Source: Acidobacteriota bacterium (GTDB lineage: Bacteria > Acidobacteriota > UBA6911). From it: a stretch of DNA of 33,028 nucleotides. The stretch covers positions 1-33,028 of the forward strand of contig JAAYAM010000278.1 in assembly GCA_012719355.1 (NCBI GenBank), given 5' to 3'. The translations under genes were made by a program, and so were the position numbers. The notes below the pieces were generated by a model. The model saw only the letters and a list, made by a program, of their open reading frames with translations. It ran no database searches and had not been told where the DNA came from. Below are positions 1 to 9,074 of the stretch, piece by piece (within the stretch, counting starts at the first letter, position 1; each line of letters opens with the position of its first letter).

Positions 1-198
1 GAAATCCAGATAGTGCAAAGAACCGGAAATGGATCTTCACAAGCAATTGGCCGCTCTTCTTGCCTGACTACACGACGTGTCTGCTGTCGTTCGCCGGAAG
101 TGAGCTGAACTGCGTCTTGCCGGGGCAGAAAAGCCCGGTTCTCGGGGGGGTAACGATTTCATTCCTTCTGCTGCGCCAGTGACGACACAGCTTCCGGA
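1..198. other. Non-coding or unresolved left edge
   Basis: I see no convincing gene here. A minus-strand frame is open through most of it, but its composition looks like a shadow. Positions 120-138 hold a weak GC-rich hairpin (arms around CCGGGGC and GCCCGG, one base bulged) that could lie at the end of the Kelch/DUF721 transcript. It has no following T-run, so it is not a clear intrinsic terminator. Confidence 0.3.
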
Positions 199-486
199 CT
201 AACCCTGGGGTGTTGTTCTTACCGAGATGGACTGAATCAAACCGGATGTAACGACCCGGAGTTTCTCGAGGAGTTCCGGTTTGATGCTCGTAACAGCTTC
301 CTCCCAGGTTTTGTCGGTAAGCTCGATAACCAACTCGGGCTTCCTGAACGCGGCCGGGCGGCATACCGCCGCCAGCCTGTCGCCCAGCAATTTCGGCCAC
401 GCCCCGGCGAGACATCCAATAACCCAATCGCTGTTATCGGATGTCCCGCGGTGGAGCGAAAGTAGAATTGCGAATATCTGCTCCAA
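199..486 (-). CDS. DciA/DUF721-like small protein, TTG start
   Basis: A 95-residue protein resembling the DUF721/DciA family. It has a Trp-containing segment (GAWPKLLGDRLA) followed by a stretch rich in K, P, E, L and V and a conserved 'TWEEAV..IKPELLEKL' region, as in DUF721 (W..ivG..la ... W..eL). DciA proteins load the replicative helicase in many bacteria; whether this short copy does so is unknown. I chose the TTG at 486 because it lies 4 nt after the Kelch stop codon (491-493), with the GGAG inside the end of the Kelch gene as ribosome-binding site. That suggests translational coupling. The longer in-frame extension overlaps Kelch coding sequence and looks like its shadow. Near the 3' end a +2 frame gives a plausible 19-residue tail ending in QQKE, so a late frameshift is possible. 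Confidence 0.6.
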   Translation of the reverse strand: MEQIFAILLSLHRGTSDNSDWVIGCLAGAWPKLLGDRLAAVCRPAAFRKPELVIELTDKTWEEAVTSIKPELLEKLRVVTSGLIQSISVRTTPQG

Positions 487-490
487 TCCC

Positions 491-3400
491 TTACTCCGTT
501 CCCGGCATCTGGACTGGCGGAACCGCTGAAATGAACCTATCCCCCCGATCAGCGATGATCGCGAAGCTGTGGAGCGGCTGCGTCGAACGCACCCTGATGT
601 TCGCGGTGCGGTGCTGCTGTCCCGGGAAGAGTTCACTTACCTTGGCGATGACGTTGCTTCCGTTGGCGATCGTGATTGTCGCGGTCGACGCCGGAGCGGT
701 ACCGCCGGCCAACGGCCACAATTCAAGGGCGACGGTGGCCTCGGCTCCGCTCGTATTGAGCAGCGACAGTTCTGTTTCGTACGACGCATCTTCGGAAATC
801 AGCGGGTAGACAAAGTCGGTCAGCGGGTGGCCCGAGAGATGAAAGCTTGTCAGGAAGGTGCTGTTCGGGTTCGTGAACGAAACGGTTCCTACGATGAAAT
901 TTTTCGTGCTTGAAACCTCCAGCCATCCGGTCTGGTTGAGCAAAGACGGATCATTCTGGAACAGGTTCCACAGGTTTCCTTTCAATTGGCCGTTCTTCGG
1001 GAGGGTTACCGTCAACGGAGTTCCCATCACAATCCCGTTGGAGGCATGTAGAGTCAGGGTTACTGTCGCCGCATCCCGCTGGTGCGCGTTGATGATGTTG
1101 ACCAGAGTCTGATAGTCCTCAAGGATAGTGAACTGCGGCGAGTAGAGCGTCGATATTCCGGAATGCTTTTCCACGTTGATGGCGTGAAGGGAAGCATCGG
1201 TACCGCCGTTATTGTAGATCTCGGTAGCAAGCACTCCGACATTCGTTTTAATCCTCAAATATCCCTGGTTTGAGCTTACCAGCCCAACCGCGGCGTGCCG
1301 CTGGCGCGATCCGTTCAAGCTGGCGGAGCGTTCGAAGACGCCGGTTATCGGGTTGTAAACTTCGAATGTTCCACTGGTCTCGCTGCCGTTGTTCCCTCCC
1401 GCGATGAGCACTTTGTCCTGGTTGCGGTCTGCCTCATTGATGATCAGGGTCGCGGAATGCCAGACGCGTGCTTCCGACATTTCTCCGTTGGCAAGAACAA
1501 AGCTTCCGGAGACGGGATTGTAGATCTCGGCTAGGTTGGTCGCGCCCGACGAATTCATCCCTCCGGCGATCAGAACTCTCCCGTCGGGAAGCAGCGCTGC
1601 GGAGTGACCGCTGCGCGGTACGACCATTGGAGCGATCGGGATAAAAGATCTGGTTGCCGGGTCGTACAGTTCGGCGGAGTTGAGGTAGGTGCCATTGTAG
1701 CCGCCGGCGATCAGGACCTTTCCGTCCTGCAGCAGGACCGCGGTATGAAAGGCACGGTTCCTCCTCATACTCCCGGTAGCGGTGAAGGTCGAGGTGGCCG
1801 GGTCGAAAGTCTCCGCTGTGGCGGAAATGGAGATGCCGTCGATTCCCCCAGTGATCAGGATCGTTCCGTCAGGAAGCCTGGTCGCGGTATGGGAATCCCG
1901 CGCTGAAGTCATCGGGATGGCTGCCGAGAATCCCCCTGTTGCAGGATCGAAAATCTCGGCTGTGCCGCTTATCGACTGTGCGTTCTGTCCTCCTGCCAAC
2001 AGCACTCGTCCGTCCAGCAGCAAGGTCGCGGTATGCCGGTACCGTTCCGAGTTCATGGTTCCCGGGAGAGTCAAAAAAACTTTATCGATGGGATCATACA
2101 GCTGGGCCGTCTTGAGTACTCCCGATCGATTCTTGCCGCCGGCGACAAGTATCTTCAGGTCGAGCAGCGGAGTTGCAGAAGCGCCCTCGCGCGGCTCGGC
2201 CAGCGAACCGCTTGTGGCCGAAGACGAGGTGCCGTTGCTCACGATCTCTGCGCTGTTCATGATGTCGTTGCCAGATGAGCCGCCCACGAGCAGAATCTGT
2301 CCGGACGCCAGGTCCGAAGAGATGTGTTCTGCTGCACTCTTAGCCTCACGGTTCAGGGGCGACAGCTGAGCAACTGCACTTTCGAGCAGGCTTCCGTCAG
2401 TGCTGTAATGGTTGAGAAGGTAGCTCGACGTGCTGAAATTGGGATTGACTATGGTGATCTCGGCGTTCGATCCGTCCACCATGGAAAGCTCCGGAATGAT
2501 GAAGTCGTGCAGCTGATCCCGGTGATCAGGATAGAACGAAATCCCCTGAAGACTGCTGGTATACGAATTCAGAAACTCGGCACGGACGCGCCCGGTTGCG
2601 CTGAAGGCAGCAACGCTCGGCGTTTCTGCTTCAATTTCCAGACGCCCGGTCCTGTCGGTGAACGAAGAAAAATCGAACAATTGGGCGACGTCCAGCGATT
2701 TCTGTTCATTTGCGTCCAGCGTGAGCTCGGCCGCATTCGGTCGGCCCGAAGCCGAAAATGGACTCCCGTTGTTCTGAAGCGCGGACACCCAGACTGTAGT
2801 GGGGGATGCAGCCAGGTTCAGTATCGAAAGACCTGTGAACTGATCGTTCTCGCTGATGATTTTCGTTTGCCGGAGCAGAGTCGAATCAACAAGAAGATCA
2901 ATCTCGTTGCTCGTGAAGTTCACAACCGCGATACGGATTCCGTCAGGAGTGATGGCGAGGCTTGATGCCTGATCAACATGAAAATTCGGCCGGTCTCCGA
3001 CCACGGTGGCTCCGACGATTTTGTTGCGGACAATGTCGTGCTCGAACAGGAGGTCATCGGTGGATGAAGTGTAGTAAACGTACCTCGGATTTGTGTCGAC
3101 AAATGCGACATTCGAGGAGGGCAGTTGGTTGCTCCTGTAGCTCTGGTGAACCGTCGACACGTTCAAATCCGCGGTGGGGATCAGGGTTGTGGCATTTGTG
3201 GAAAGAATCAACCACTTATCTCCATTGACCGGGTCGCGCAAGAGCGTCGTATAGCCTGGAAGATGTCCAATCTGATGTGTTCCCAGGATCTCTCCCGTCG
3301 CCGGATTGAACACAAAGAGCCCGCTGGTTCTGCTGTCGTCCTCGTGTGTAAAGGTGTCCTGGCTGCCGATTACTCCCAGTGTCCCATCGGCGTTCAACAC

Positions 3401-5119
3401 CGGCTTGTTATAGATCGTGAAGGTGGCAGTCGGATAGATGTCCTGCGGCCTCATTTTGAATTTGGAAGTCATGGATCCGGCGTTTGCGAAAACCACCTCG
3501 TTTGCAGTCGTGTCCACGATCATGAGCGTGTTGCCGTCATTTGTGAGCGTGATCTGGGCAGGCGTGACAAGCCCTCCCAATCTTCCGAGTTCCTGTCCGG
3601 ACGATGTGCTGAATTTGATGACGGTTCCCGTCGCGGTCGACGAGATGTATCCGGTGGTCCGGTCTGGAGAGAGAGTGAGCAAACTGCCGAAACCGAAACC
3701 CGCGTCAAACGCGTACGTCTGCTCAACCGAGAACGTATCCATGTTTACGACGAATATTCTGTTGTCCAAAACTGAAACTGCCGCGAACCTTCCTGCATCG
3801 AGCTGAGTCAGGAAGGCGGGATTGCCGCCCGTCGCGATCCTTTCAATCACCTCTCCGGTCGTGGTCGAGAAAGCCAGAATAACGCCTGATCCGGCATAAG
3901 GGACAAACCCGGTCTGGGAATCTGCTGAGAACAGTATGTTGGGCGCGATATTGTCTGCAGCCATCCGGTAATTGACGTCGAAGGTCAAGAGATCGGCGTT
4001 CCGCCCTCCCGCCAGCAGGACACGGCCGTCGTCAAGCACCGTTCCCGTGTGCAGAAGCCTTGCCGACGCCATTGTTGTCGACAGCGGGGTGAAAGCACCG
4101 TTTGCGAAGACTTCGGCGCTGTTCAGTATTCCGTCCGAAGAGCCTCCGGCCACAAGAACCTTTCCGTTGCTGAGGCTCGCGGTATGGCCTGTGCGCGGGA
4201 CCGTCATGCTCCCCGTTGCCGAAAAGGTTCCGGCAGCGGGATCATAGATCTCGGCGCTGCTCAGCACGGAAGTCGAATTCCTCCCACCGGCGATCAGTAC
4301 TTTTCCGTCCGGCAGCAAAGTCGCGCTGTGGCCGTGTCGTGCTGCTGTCATTGTTCCCGCCGTCGCGGTGAACTGGTTTGTCGCAGGATCGAAAATCTCG
4401 GCCGTGTTCAGGTAATCGCTGCATGATGAAGTGCTGCCTTCGGCGTTTCTACAGCCGCCGGCGATCAGTACTTTCCCGTCGGGGAGCAGGGTTGCGGTGT
4501 GACCTTCCCTCGCTGAAAGCATCGGGCTTGCCAGAAGCGTAAAATCCTGGCTGTTGGGGTTGAAGAGTTCCGCACTGTTGAGGAACCCGCCATTGAATCC
4601 GCCCGTGACCAGGACGGTATTGTTGCTCAGCAGCGTGGCGGTAGCATTCTCCCGGGCGTGATTGAGTCCTTTTACAACCGTAACGGCCTGGCTCGATGGA
4701 TCATAGATGTCCGCGCTGGTGAGATAATTGCCGTCGAAGCCTCCCGCCACCAGAATTGAACCTGTATGGAGTCGGATCGCCAGAGGCCCGGCCTTGTCAC
4801 TGTTCAAAGCCGTTGTCCGGGTAAATCCGTTTTGCGGATCAAACAACTCCGCGGATCTCAAATAACGATTATTGTATCCACCTGCGATATAGACTTTGCC
4901 TCCGGGCAACGGGACGGCAACATGGTGTTCTCTCGCAACCGTCATCGTCCGGGCAACGGGAGTTATGGCGCCGGTCGCCGGATCATAGATATCGGCTGTG
5001 TTGGTTATCACTCCCGCGTTAGGGTTGACGGTCTTGTCGACGCGTTTCTGCGCAAACACGCAGGAGCACCAGAGAAGTAAGGAAATAAAGGAAAGAGTGA
5101 ATACGGACCGGAAACGCAT
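491..5119 (-). CDS. Giant exported Kelch/beta-propeller protein
   Basis: A 1542-residue secreted or surface protein. I chose the ATG at 5119 because GGAGAG lies 7 nt upstream and the protein then opens with a signal peptide (MRFRSVFTLSF..., cleavage near CVFAQ). Residues about 30-390 carry a first set of Kelch repeats, each with a 'LLPDGKVLIAGG'-like strand and a 'SAEIYDPAT'-like strand. Residues about 395-770 resemble a YncE/lactonase-type propeller. A beta-sandwich-like segment follows at about 770-940, then a second Kelch set at about 945-1280. The C-terminus (about 1290-1542) repeats the beta-sandwich type. Kelch propellers usually bind proteins or glycans; the ligand here is unknown. A TATAAT box lies about 140 nt upstream. 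The DUF721-like gene follows with a 4 nt gap. Confidence 0.85.
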   Translation of the reverse strand: MRFRSVFTLSFISLLLWCSCVFAQKRVDKTVNPNAGVITNTADIYDPATGAITPVARTMTVAREHHVAVPLPGGKVYIAGGYNNRYLRSAELFDPQNGFTRTTALNSDKAGPLAIRLHTGSILVAGGFDGNYLTSADIYDPSSQAVTVVKGLNHARENATATLLSNNTVLVTGGFNGGFLNSAELFNPNSQDFTLLASPMLSAREGHTATLLPDGKVLIAGGCRNAEGSTSSCSDYLNTAEIFDPATNQFTATAGTMTAARHGHSATLLPDGKVLIAGGRNSTSVLSSAEIYDPAAGTFSATGSMTVPRTGHTASLSNGKVLVAGGSSDGILNSAEVFANGAFTPLSTTMASARLLHTGTVLDDGRVLLAGGRNADLLTFDVNYRMAADNIAPNILFSADSQTGFVPYAGSGVILAFSTTTGEVIERIATGGNPAFLTQLDAGRFAAVSVLDNRIFVVNMDTFSVEQTYAFDAGFGFGSLLTLSPDRTTGYISSTATGTVIKFSTSSGQELGRLGGLVTPAQITLTNDGNTLMIVDTTANEVVFANAGSMTSKFKMRPQDIYPTATFTIYNKPVLNADGTLGVIGSQDTFTHEDDSRTSGLFVFNPATGEILGTHQIGHLPGYTTLLRDPVNGDKWLILSTNATTLIPTADLNVSTVHQSYRSNQLPSSNVAFVDTNPRYVYYTSSTDDLLFEHDIVRNKIVGATVVGDRPNFHVDQASSLAITPDGIRIAVVNFTSNEIDLLVDSTLLRQTKIISENDQFTGLSILNLAASPTTVWVSALQNNGSPFSASGRPNAAELTLDANEQKSLDVAQLFDFSSFTDRTGRLEIEAETPSVAAFSATGRVRAEFLNSYTSSLQGISFYPDHRDQLHDFIIPELSMVDGSNAEITIVNPNFSTSSYLLNHYSTDGSLLESAVAQLSPLNREAKSAAEHISSDLASGQILLVGGSSGNDIMNSAEIVSNGTSSSATSGSLAEPREGASATPLLDLKILVAGGKNRSGVLKTAQLYDPIDKVFLTLPGTMNSERYRHTATLLLDGRVLLAGGQNAQSISGTAEIFDPATGGFSAAIPMTSARDSHTATRLPDGTILITGGIDGISISATAETFDPATSTFTATGSMRRNRAFHTAVLLQDGKVLIAGGYNGTYLNSAELYDPATRSFIPIAPMVVPRSGHSAALLPDGRVLIAGGMNSSGATNLAEIYNPVSGSFVLANGEMSEARVWHSATLIINEADRNQDKVLIAGGNNGSETSGTFEVYNPITGVFERSASLNGSRQRHAAVGLVSSNQGYLRIKTNVGVLATEIYNNGGTDASLHAINVEKHSGISTLYSPQFTILEDYQTLVNIINAHQRDAATVTLTLHASNGIVMGTPLTVTLPKNGQLKGNLWNLFQNDPSLLNQTGWLEVSSTKNFIVGTVSFTNPNSTFLTSFHLSGHPLTDFVYPLISEDASYETELSLLNTSGAEATVALELWPLAGGTAPASTATITIANGSNVIAKVSELFPGQQHRTANIRVRSTQPLHSFAIIADRGDRFISAVPPVQMPGTE
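1560..4560. repeat. Diverged tandem Kelch-coding repeats
   Basis: The DNA repeats a unit of roughly 150-160 bp in two blocks. The core 'ccggcgatcag.ac.tt.ccgtc' recurs near 1575, 1703, 4289 and 4455, with weaker copies between. Each copy encodes the DGKVLIAGG strand of one Kelch blade. The blocks (about 0.95-2.3 kb and 3.9-4.95 kb) are separated by the non-Kelch propeller. Such repeats can recombine or mis-assemble. Confidence 0.6.
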
Positions 5120-5543
5120 ATGACTCTCCATGAAACAGCACCGCATAAGAGCAGCGGCCGATTATTAAGTCCGGGATCCGGGTTGACGAAAGAACAGCCA
5201 CAGATTTCCCAAGATTTGAGACTGAGCTATCTCAATCATTTTTCAAAATCGCGGCTCATTATATACGAATAGGCCGAAAATGAATGAAAAAGGTGATGTG
5301 GAGCCTTGACTCCTTTTTTAAGGCGGACACCTCGCTGCTATCGACAAAAGATCCCGGTTGGTGTAAGAATGTCCAACGCATCTCGTCAGTTTAAGACGAG
5401 TGTGCTTGTTCGCTCGCCCGCATCCGCCGAATTCAGAAGCAGGTCGGTGAGAATCGTGGGCCAGGGACTGTCGTTGATCACATGTTTCTGCTCTGCGCAC
5501 GCCGCGACAGTGCCTGAATGAAGAACACTTGAGGAGGTGTGGA
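5120..5543. other. 424 bp divergent intergenic region
   Basis: This region separates the Kelch gene from the Oar-like receptor and should hold both promoters. On the minus strand there is a good TATAAT (5258-5263). On the plus strand I see no convincing -35/-10 pair. A small hairpin, CTCGTC (5382-5387) with GACGAG (5395-5400), lies in the likely leader of the receptor. No known riboswitch consensus was recognised. Confidence 0.5.
5258..5263 (-). promoter_or_regulatory. Candidate -10 box for the Kelch gene
   Basis: The minus strand reads TATAAT within GTATATAATG, about 140 nt before the Kelch start. The matching -35 is poor (TTCATT-like at 19 nt), so this is a sequence-based guess. Confidence 0.35.
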
Positions 5544-8500
5544 GTGACTCGAGTCTTATCCAATAACGCCATCAGATATGTATCCTTCATATTAATTATC
5601 CTGGCTTTTTCATTGACGCTTTCGGCTCAGACCGGGTCGGTAATCCTCGAAGGGACAGTATGGGATCCTGCAGGGAATCTTTTTCCTGGAGCAGTCCTGA
5701 CCGCCGTGCAAGAGGAGAGTGGACGCGAGTTCGAAGCGGTCAGCGACGAAAACGGGCACTACAGGTTTCTGGCTTTGCCTCCGGGACAGTACTCAGTGAC
5801 TCTCAAGGCGAAAGGATTCAAGAACGTCATGCGCCGGAGCATAGCGCTGCTGATGCCCGGCACCGTCGAGCAGGTCTTCACGATCGAGGCTGCCGCCATC
5901 GACGAAGATCTTTCGACATACGAAACCACCAGAATACATGATTCAGAGAACTCCGGGGCCCTTTCGCAGGAAGAGCTGCTGGCCCGTCCTCTCATTGACC
6001 GCAATCCGCTGTCACAGGTCATGTATCAGCCCGGCGTCCAGATAGACGGAGGGAATGAGGGGAGATCAACGGTCAACGGGACAAGGCCTGCGATGAACAG
6101 CGTCGTGATGGACGGAATCTCGGTTGCCGATCCCGTCAACCCGTCGCTCGACTCTTCAGTCGTCCGTCTGAATCCGGAAATCGTCTCGGAAATCCAGATC
6201 GTAACCTCGGGCGGGAAGGCGGAGTACGGCAGGTCGGGCGGCGGCCAGTTCGTCGTTCTTTCACGGCCCGGAAGCAAGTCCTGGTCCGGGACTGCATACG
6301 ATTACTTCAGGAACACGAACCTGAATGCCAACGATTTCTTCGTCAACGCCGCCGGACTCCCGCGCCCGAGCATGACGAGGAACATATTCGGCGCCGTTGT
6401 CTCCGGACCGGTATTCAAAGACAAGACCCTTCTCTTTGCGAACTTCGAAGGTAACCGGGACAGGCGCCAGGTAAGCCGTAACCGCCTCGTGCTCACGCCC
6501 GAGGCGAAAGCCGGCATATTCCGGTGGACCGCCCCCAACGACCGGGATACCGTGCGGTCGTTCGACATTGGTGCAAACGATCCTCTCGGGCTTGGGATTG
6601 ATCCTGCCGTGGCTTCGATTCTGAGTGCTCTCCCCAGTCCCAACAATACCCTGATCGGAGACGGACTCAACACGGGTGGATTCAGCTTCAACAACAGCAC
6701 CTATCTCGAGCAGGAAAGGGTTGCCGCCCGGATCGACCATGAATTGAACGCAGGTCACAGGCTTTTCCTGCGCATGAACTGGGACCGGACCGACGGCACC
6801 GACGTGTTCAGCGGTGCGGATGCTCCATTCCCGAATCAGCCGTCGGGCACCATCAAACAGAGTTTCTGGGGAGTGACCGTTGGATCAAACTGGACCATCA
6901 ATCCCCGGATGGTCAACGAACTCCGGATAGGATTTCTGCGTCCCAAGACAGACCTGAACAGGGATGCCCGTAGTGCAGGACCGATGCTCCTGGCGAATTC
7001 CTGGACGAATCCGCTGGATCCCTCTTTTCCCCGTTCCCAGGGTTCCCGGGTGTTTGAAATCGCCGACAGCATGTCGCATGGCAAAGGCAGCCATGTATTT
7101 AAATATGGAGTGGATTACCGGCGGGTGCGGCTCGAGACGGTCGATTTCAGCGGCACATATCCCAACGTGACTTTCGACACCGGCTTCGGAAACGCGCCAT
7201 CGTCTGCGGTCGGTCCTTCAGAGCAGCTGGAGATATCGACACGCGACCGGCAGACTTTCGAGAGACTGTATAACGACCTGCTCGGCAGGATCGAGAGTGT
7301 GGGCCAGACGTTTAATTCAAGTTTGACAACTGTGTTTCCTGCCGGGACTCCGAGGGAGCGCGCCTTTACGTCGAACGAATTCTCCGGGTTTATACAGGAC
7401 GACTGGCGGATCCGGTCGAACCTTACCCTTAATCTCGGATTGCGCTTTGAACTCAGTTCCGTTCCAAAAGAAGTGAATGGCTTTCAGTCGGTACTTGATC
7501 AATCCTTTAACCTGGATTCGGCGCTTACAGATCTGCGGGTTGCTTCCGGCGACTCCTGGTACAGAAAAGGTCTGCGGGGGCTGGCTCCTCGCGCCGGTTT
7601 CGCGTGGGACGTCTTCGGTACCGGAGGAACGGTTCTTCGCGGCGGATACGGAATTTTCTACGACCGCCTTATTGGGGCCGTCACAAACCTGGTAGATGCC
7701 AGCAGCTATGGCTTCTCCCAAACCGCCACCGTATTCCCGAATGCGGAGGGGACGGAAACACGTCTGAGCAATGGTATCCCAGAGGTTCCGCAGCCTCTGC
7801 CCCCTGAGCTCGATGTTCCTCTGAGCCGTTCAACCTCTATTGCGATATTTGACCCGGAACTGCGCGCACCCAGGATCGATCAGTTCAATTTGATGCTTGA
7901 ACAGCGCCTGGGCGGGGCCATATTCGAAGTCGGGTATGTAGGTACGCGCGGGCGCAACCTGTTCCAGTATCTGAATCTGAACCAGACCAAGACCCAGGGC
8001 GAATTCCTTGCGGCATTCCGGCAGCTTCAGGCCTATCGTGATCTTGGCATGCCGATACCTGAGACCAACCCGTTCCTGCAGGTGTTCGGCTCCCCAGGCG
8101 CTGCGCTTGACGCCGTTGGTGGATTCAATGTCGATGCGAACAGGGTCGGCCTGGTCGCGGACATCATGGACAAAGGATACTTCGGGAATTACGCAGCCGC
8201 CGGTGTCCCCGACACTCTGATACGGAATTTCCCACAGTTTGACAAATTCATCGTGGGGACGAGTACCGGGAAGTCATGGTACAACTCACTTCAGGCCGGA
8301 TTCCGGGCGAGCGGAAGAACATATCACATGCGCGCCTATTACACATGGAGCAAGTCTATTGACACGCTCTCTTCGGATGGCGACGCGCTGGTCACTCCGA
8401 CAGACAGCTTCCAGCGGCTGGGAAGAGCGCCAAGCGATTTCGACAGAACCCATGTGTTCAATTTTGCGTGGGACCAGAGGCTTCCTTTCGGAAGAAGCTG

Positions 8501-8999
8501 GAGCCTTGACTCGCAGATCCCGAGATGGGCCGACGCCGTCTTCGGCGATTGGAGCTTCGCGATCCTGTGGGTGAAAGAAAGCGGCCGGCGATTCAGCGTC
8601 TTCTCCGGTGCCGAGACAGTGTATGCCGGAACGAACAGCTATGCCGACTACGAGGGCTCCCATGGTATTGGGAGGATTCAGAAGCAGCCGCGGCAGATAC
8701 TCTGGTTCTTGCCCGAACATAGAGCGTTGTTCTCGGTGCCCGGTGCCGGAAGCCTCGGAAGCTCCGGGCGGAATTCATTTGTCGGCCCGTCATATTCGAA
8801 CGTGGACATGGCGCTCTACAAGAGTTTCGCAATAAACGAGCGGCAAAATGTTCAGCTGCGCATCGAAGCCTACAATCTCTTCAACCGGGCTCATTTCGGT
8901 ATTCCTGACGGGGATATCTCGAGTCCGACCTTTGGCAGGATTACTTCGACGGTGGGAACTCCTCGTTCACTGCAGGTGGCGCTGCGCTACCGGTTCTAA
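5544..8999 (+). CDS. Oar-like TonB-dependent receptor with carboxypeptidase-regulatory domain
   Basis: A 1151-residue outer-membrane protein. I chose the GTG at 5544 because AGGAGG (5532-5537) lies 6 nt upstream; a TTG at 5529 would put the start before this ribosome-binding site. A signal peptide (residues about 1-28, ending LTLSAQ) is followed by a carboxypeptidase-regulatory-like fold (about 30-110; 'GHYRFLALPPGQYSV'), a TonB plug (about 130-230; 'PALNSVVMDGIS'-type segment) and a long beta-barrel ending in ALRYRF with the terminal Phe needed for barrel insertion. Oar-type receptors are abundant in Acidobacteriota and Myxococcota and are thought to import large ligands or help secretion. 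The substrate cannot be read from sequence. It is followed by a strong inverted repeat. Confidence 0.9.
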   Translation: MTRVLSNNAIRYVSFILIILAFSLTLSAQTGSVILEGTVWDPAGNLFPGAVLTAVQEESGREFEAVSDENGHYRFLALPPGQYSVTLKAKGFKNVMRRSIALLMPGTVEQVFTIEAAAIDEDLSTYETTRIHDSENSGALSQEELLARPLIDRNPLSQVMYQPGVQIDGGNEGRSTVNGTRPAMNSVVMDGISVADPVNPSLDSSVVRLNPEIVSEIQIVTSGGKAEYGRSGGGQFVVLSRPGSKSWSGTAYDYFRNTNLNANDFFVNAAGLPRPSMTRNIFGAVVSGPVFKDKTLLFANFEGNRDRRQVSRNRLVLTPEAKAGIFRWTAPNDRDTVRSFDIGANDPLGLGIDPAVASILSALPSPNNTLIGDGLNTGGFSFNNSTYLEQERVAARIDHELNAGHRLFLRMNWDRTDGTDVFSGADAPFPNQPSGTIKQSFWGVTVGSNWTINPRMVNELRIGFLRPKTDLNRDARSAGPMLLANSWTNPLDPSFPRSQGSRVFEIADSMSHGKGSHVFKYGVDYRRVRLETVDFSGTYPNVTFDTGFGNAPSSAVGPSEQLEISTRDRQTFERLYNDLLGRIESVGQTFNSSLTTVFPAGTPRERAFTSNEFSGFIQDDWRIRSNLTLNLGLRFELSSVPKEVNGFQSVLDQSFNLDSALTDLRVASGDSWYRKGLRGLAPRAGFAWDVFGTGGTVLRGGYGIFYDRLIGAVTNLVDASSYGFSQTATVFPNAEGTETRLSNGIPEVPQPLPPELDVPLSRSTSIAIFDPELRAPRIDQFNLMLEQRLGGAIFEVGYVGTRGRNLFQYLNLNQTKTQGEFLAAFRQLQAYRDLGMPIPETNPFLQVFGSPGAALDAVGGFNVDANRVGLVADIMDKGYFGNYAAAGVPDTLIRNFPQFDKFIVGTSTGKSWYNSLQAGFRASGRTYHMRAYYTWSKSIDTLSSDGDALVTPTDSFQRLGRAPSDFDRTHVFNFAWDQRLPFGRSWSLDSQIPRWADAVFGDWSFAILWVKESGRRFSVFSGAETVYAGTNSYADYEGSHGIGRIQKQPRQILWFLPEHRALFSVPGAGSLGSSGRNSFVGPSYSNVDMALYKSFAINERQNVQLRIEAYNLFNRAHFGIPDGDISSPTFGRITSTVGTPRSLQVALRYRF

Positions 9000-9008
9000 A
9001 GCGGTTCA

Positions 9009-9054
9009 TTCGTGTCCTTCGTGAATCCGGTAACGGACACACGAAGGACACGAA
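9009..9054. repeat. 15 bp perfect inverted repeat with 16 nt spacer
   Basis: Arms TTCGTGTCCTTCGTG (9009-9023) and CACGAAGGACACGAA (9040-9054) are perfectly complementary. The repeat starts 10 nt after the receptor stop and ends 20 nt before maf. It may end the receptor transcript, but no T-run follows. Each arm contains an internal near-repeat of TTCGTG, so a dispersed REP/MITE-like element is an alternative. Confidence 0.7.
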
Positions 9055-9074
9055 GACTTACGACGGGACAATTG

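Noticed and set aside
1782-2965. Long plus-strand ORFs inside the Kelch gene
   Set aside because: Antisense shadows of the high-GC repeat coding sequence, with no ribosome-binding sites and no recognisable domains.
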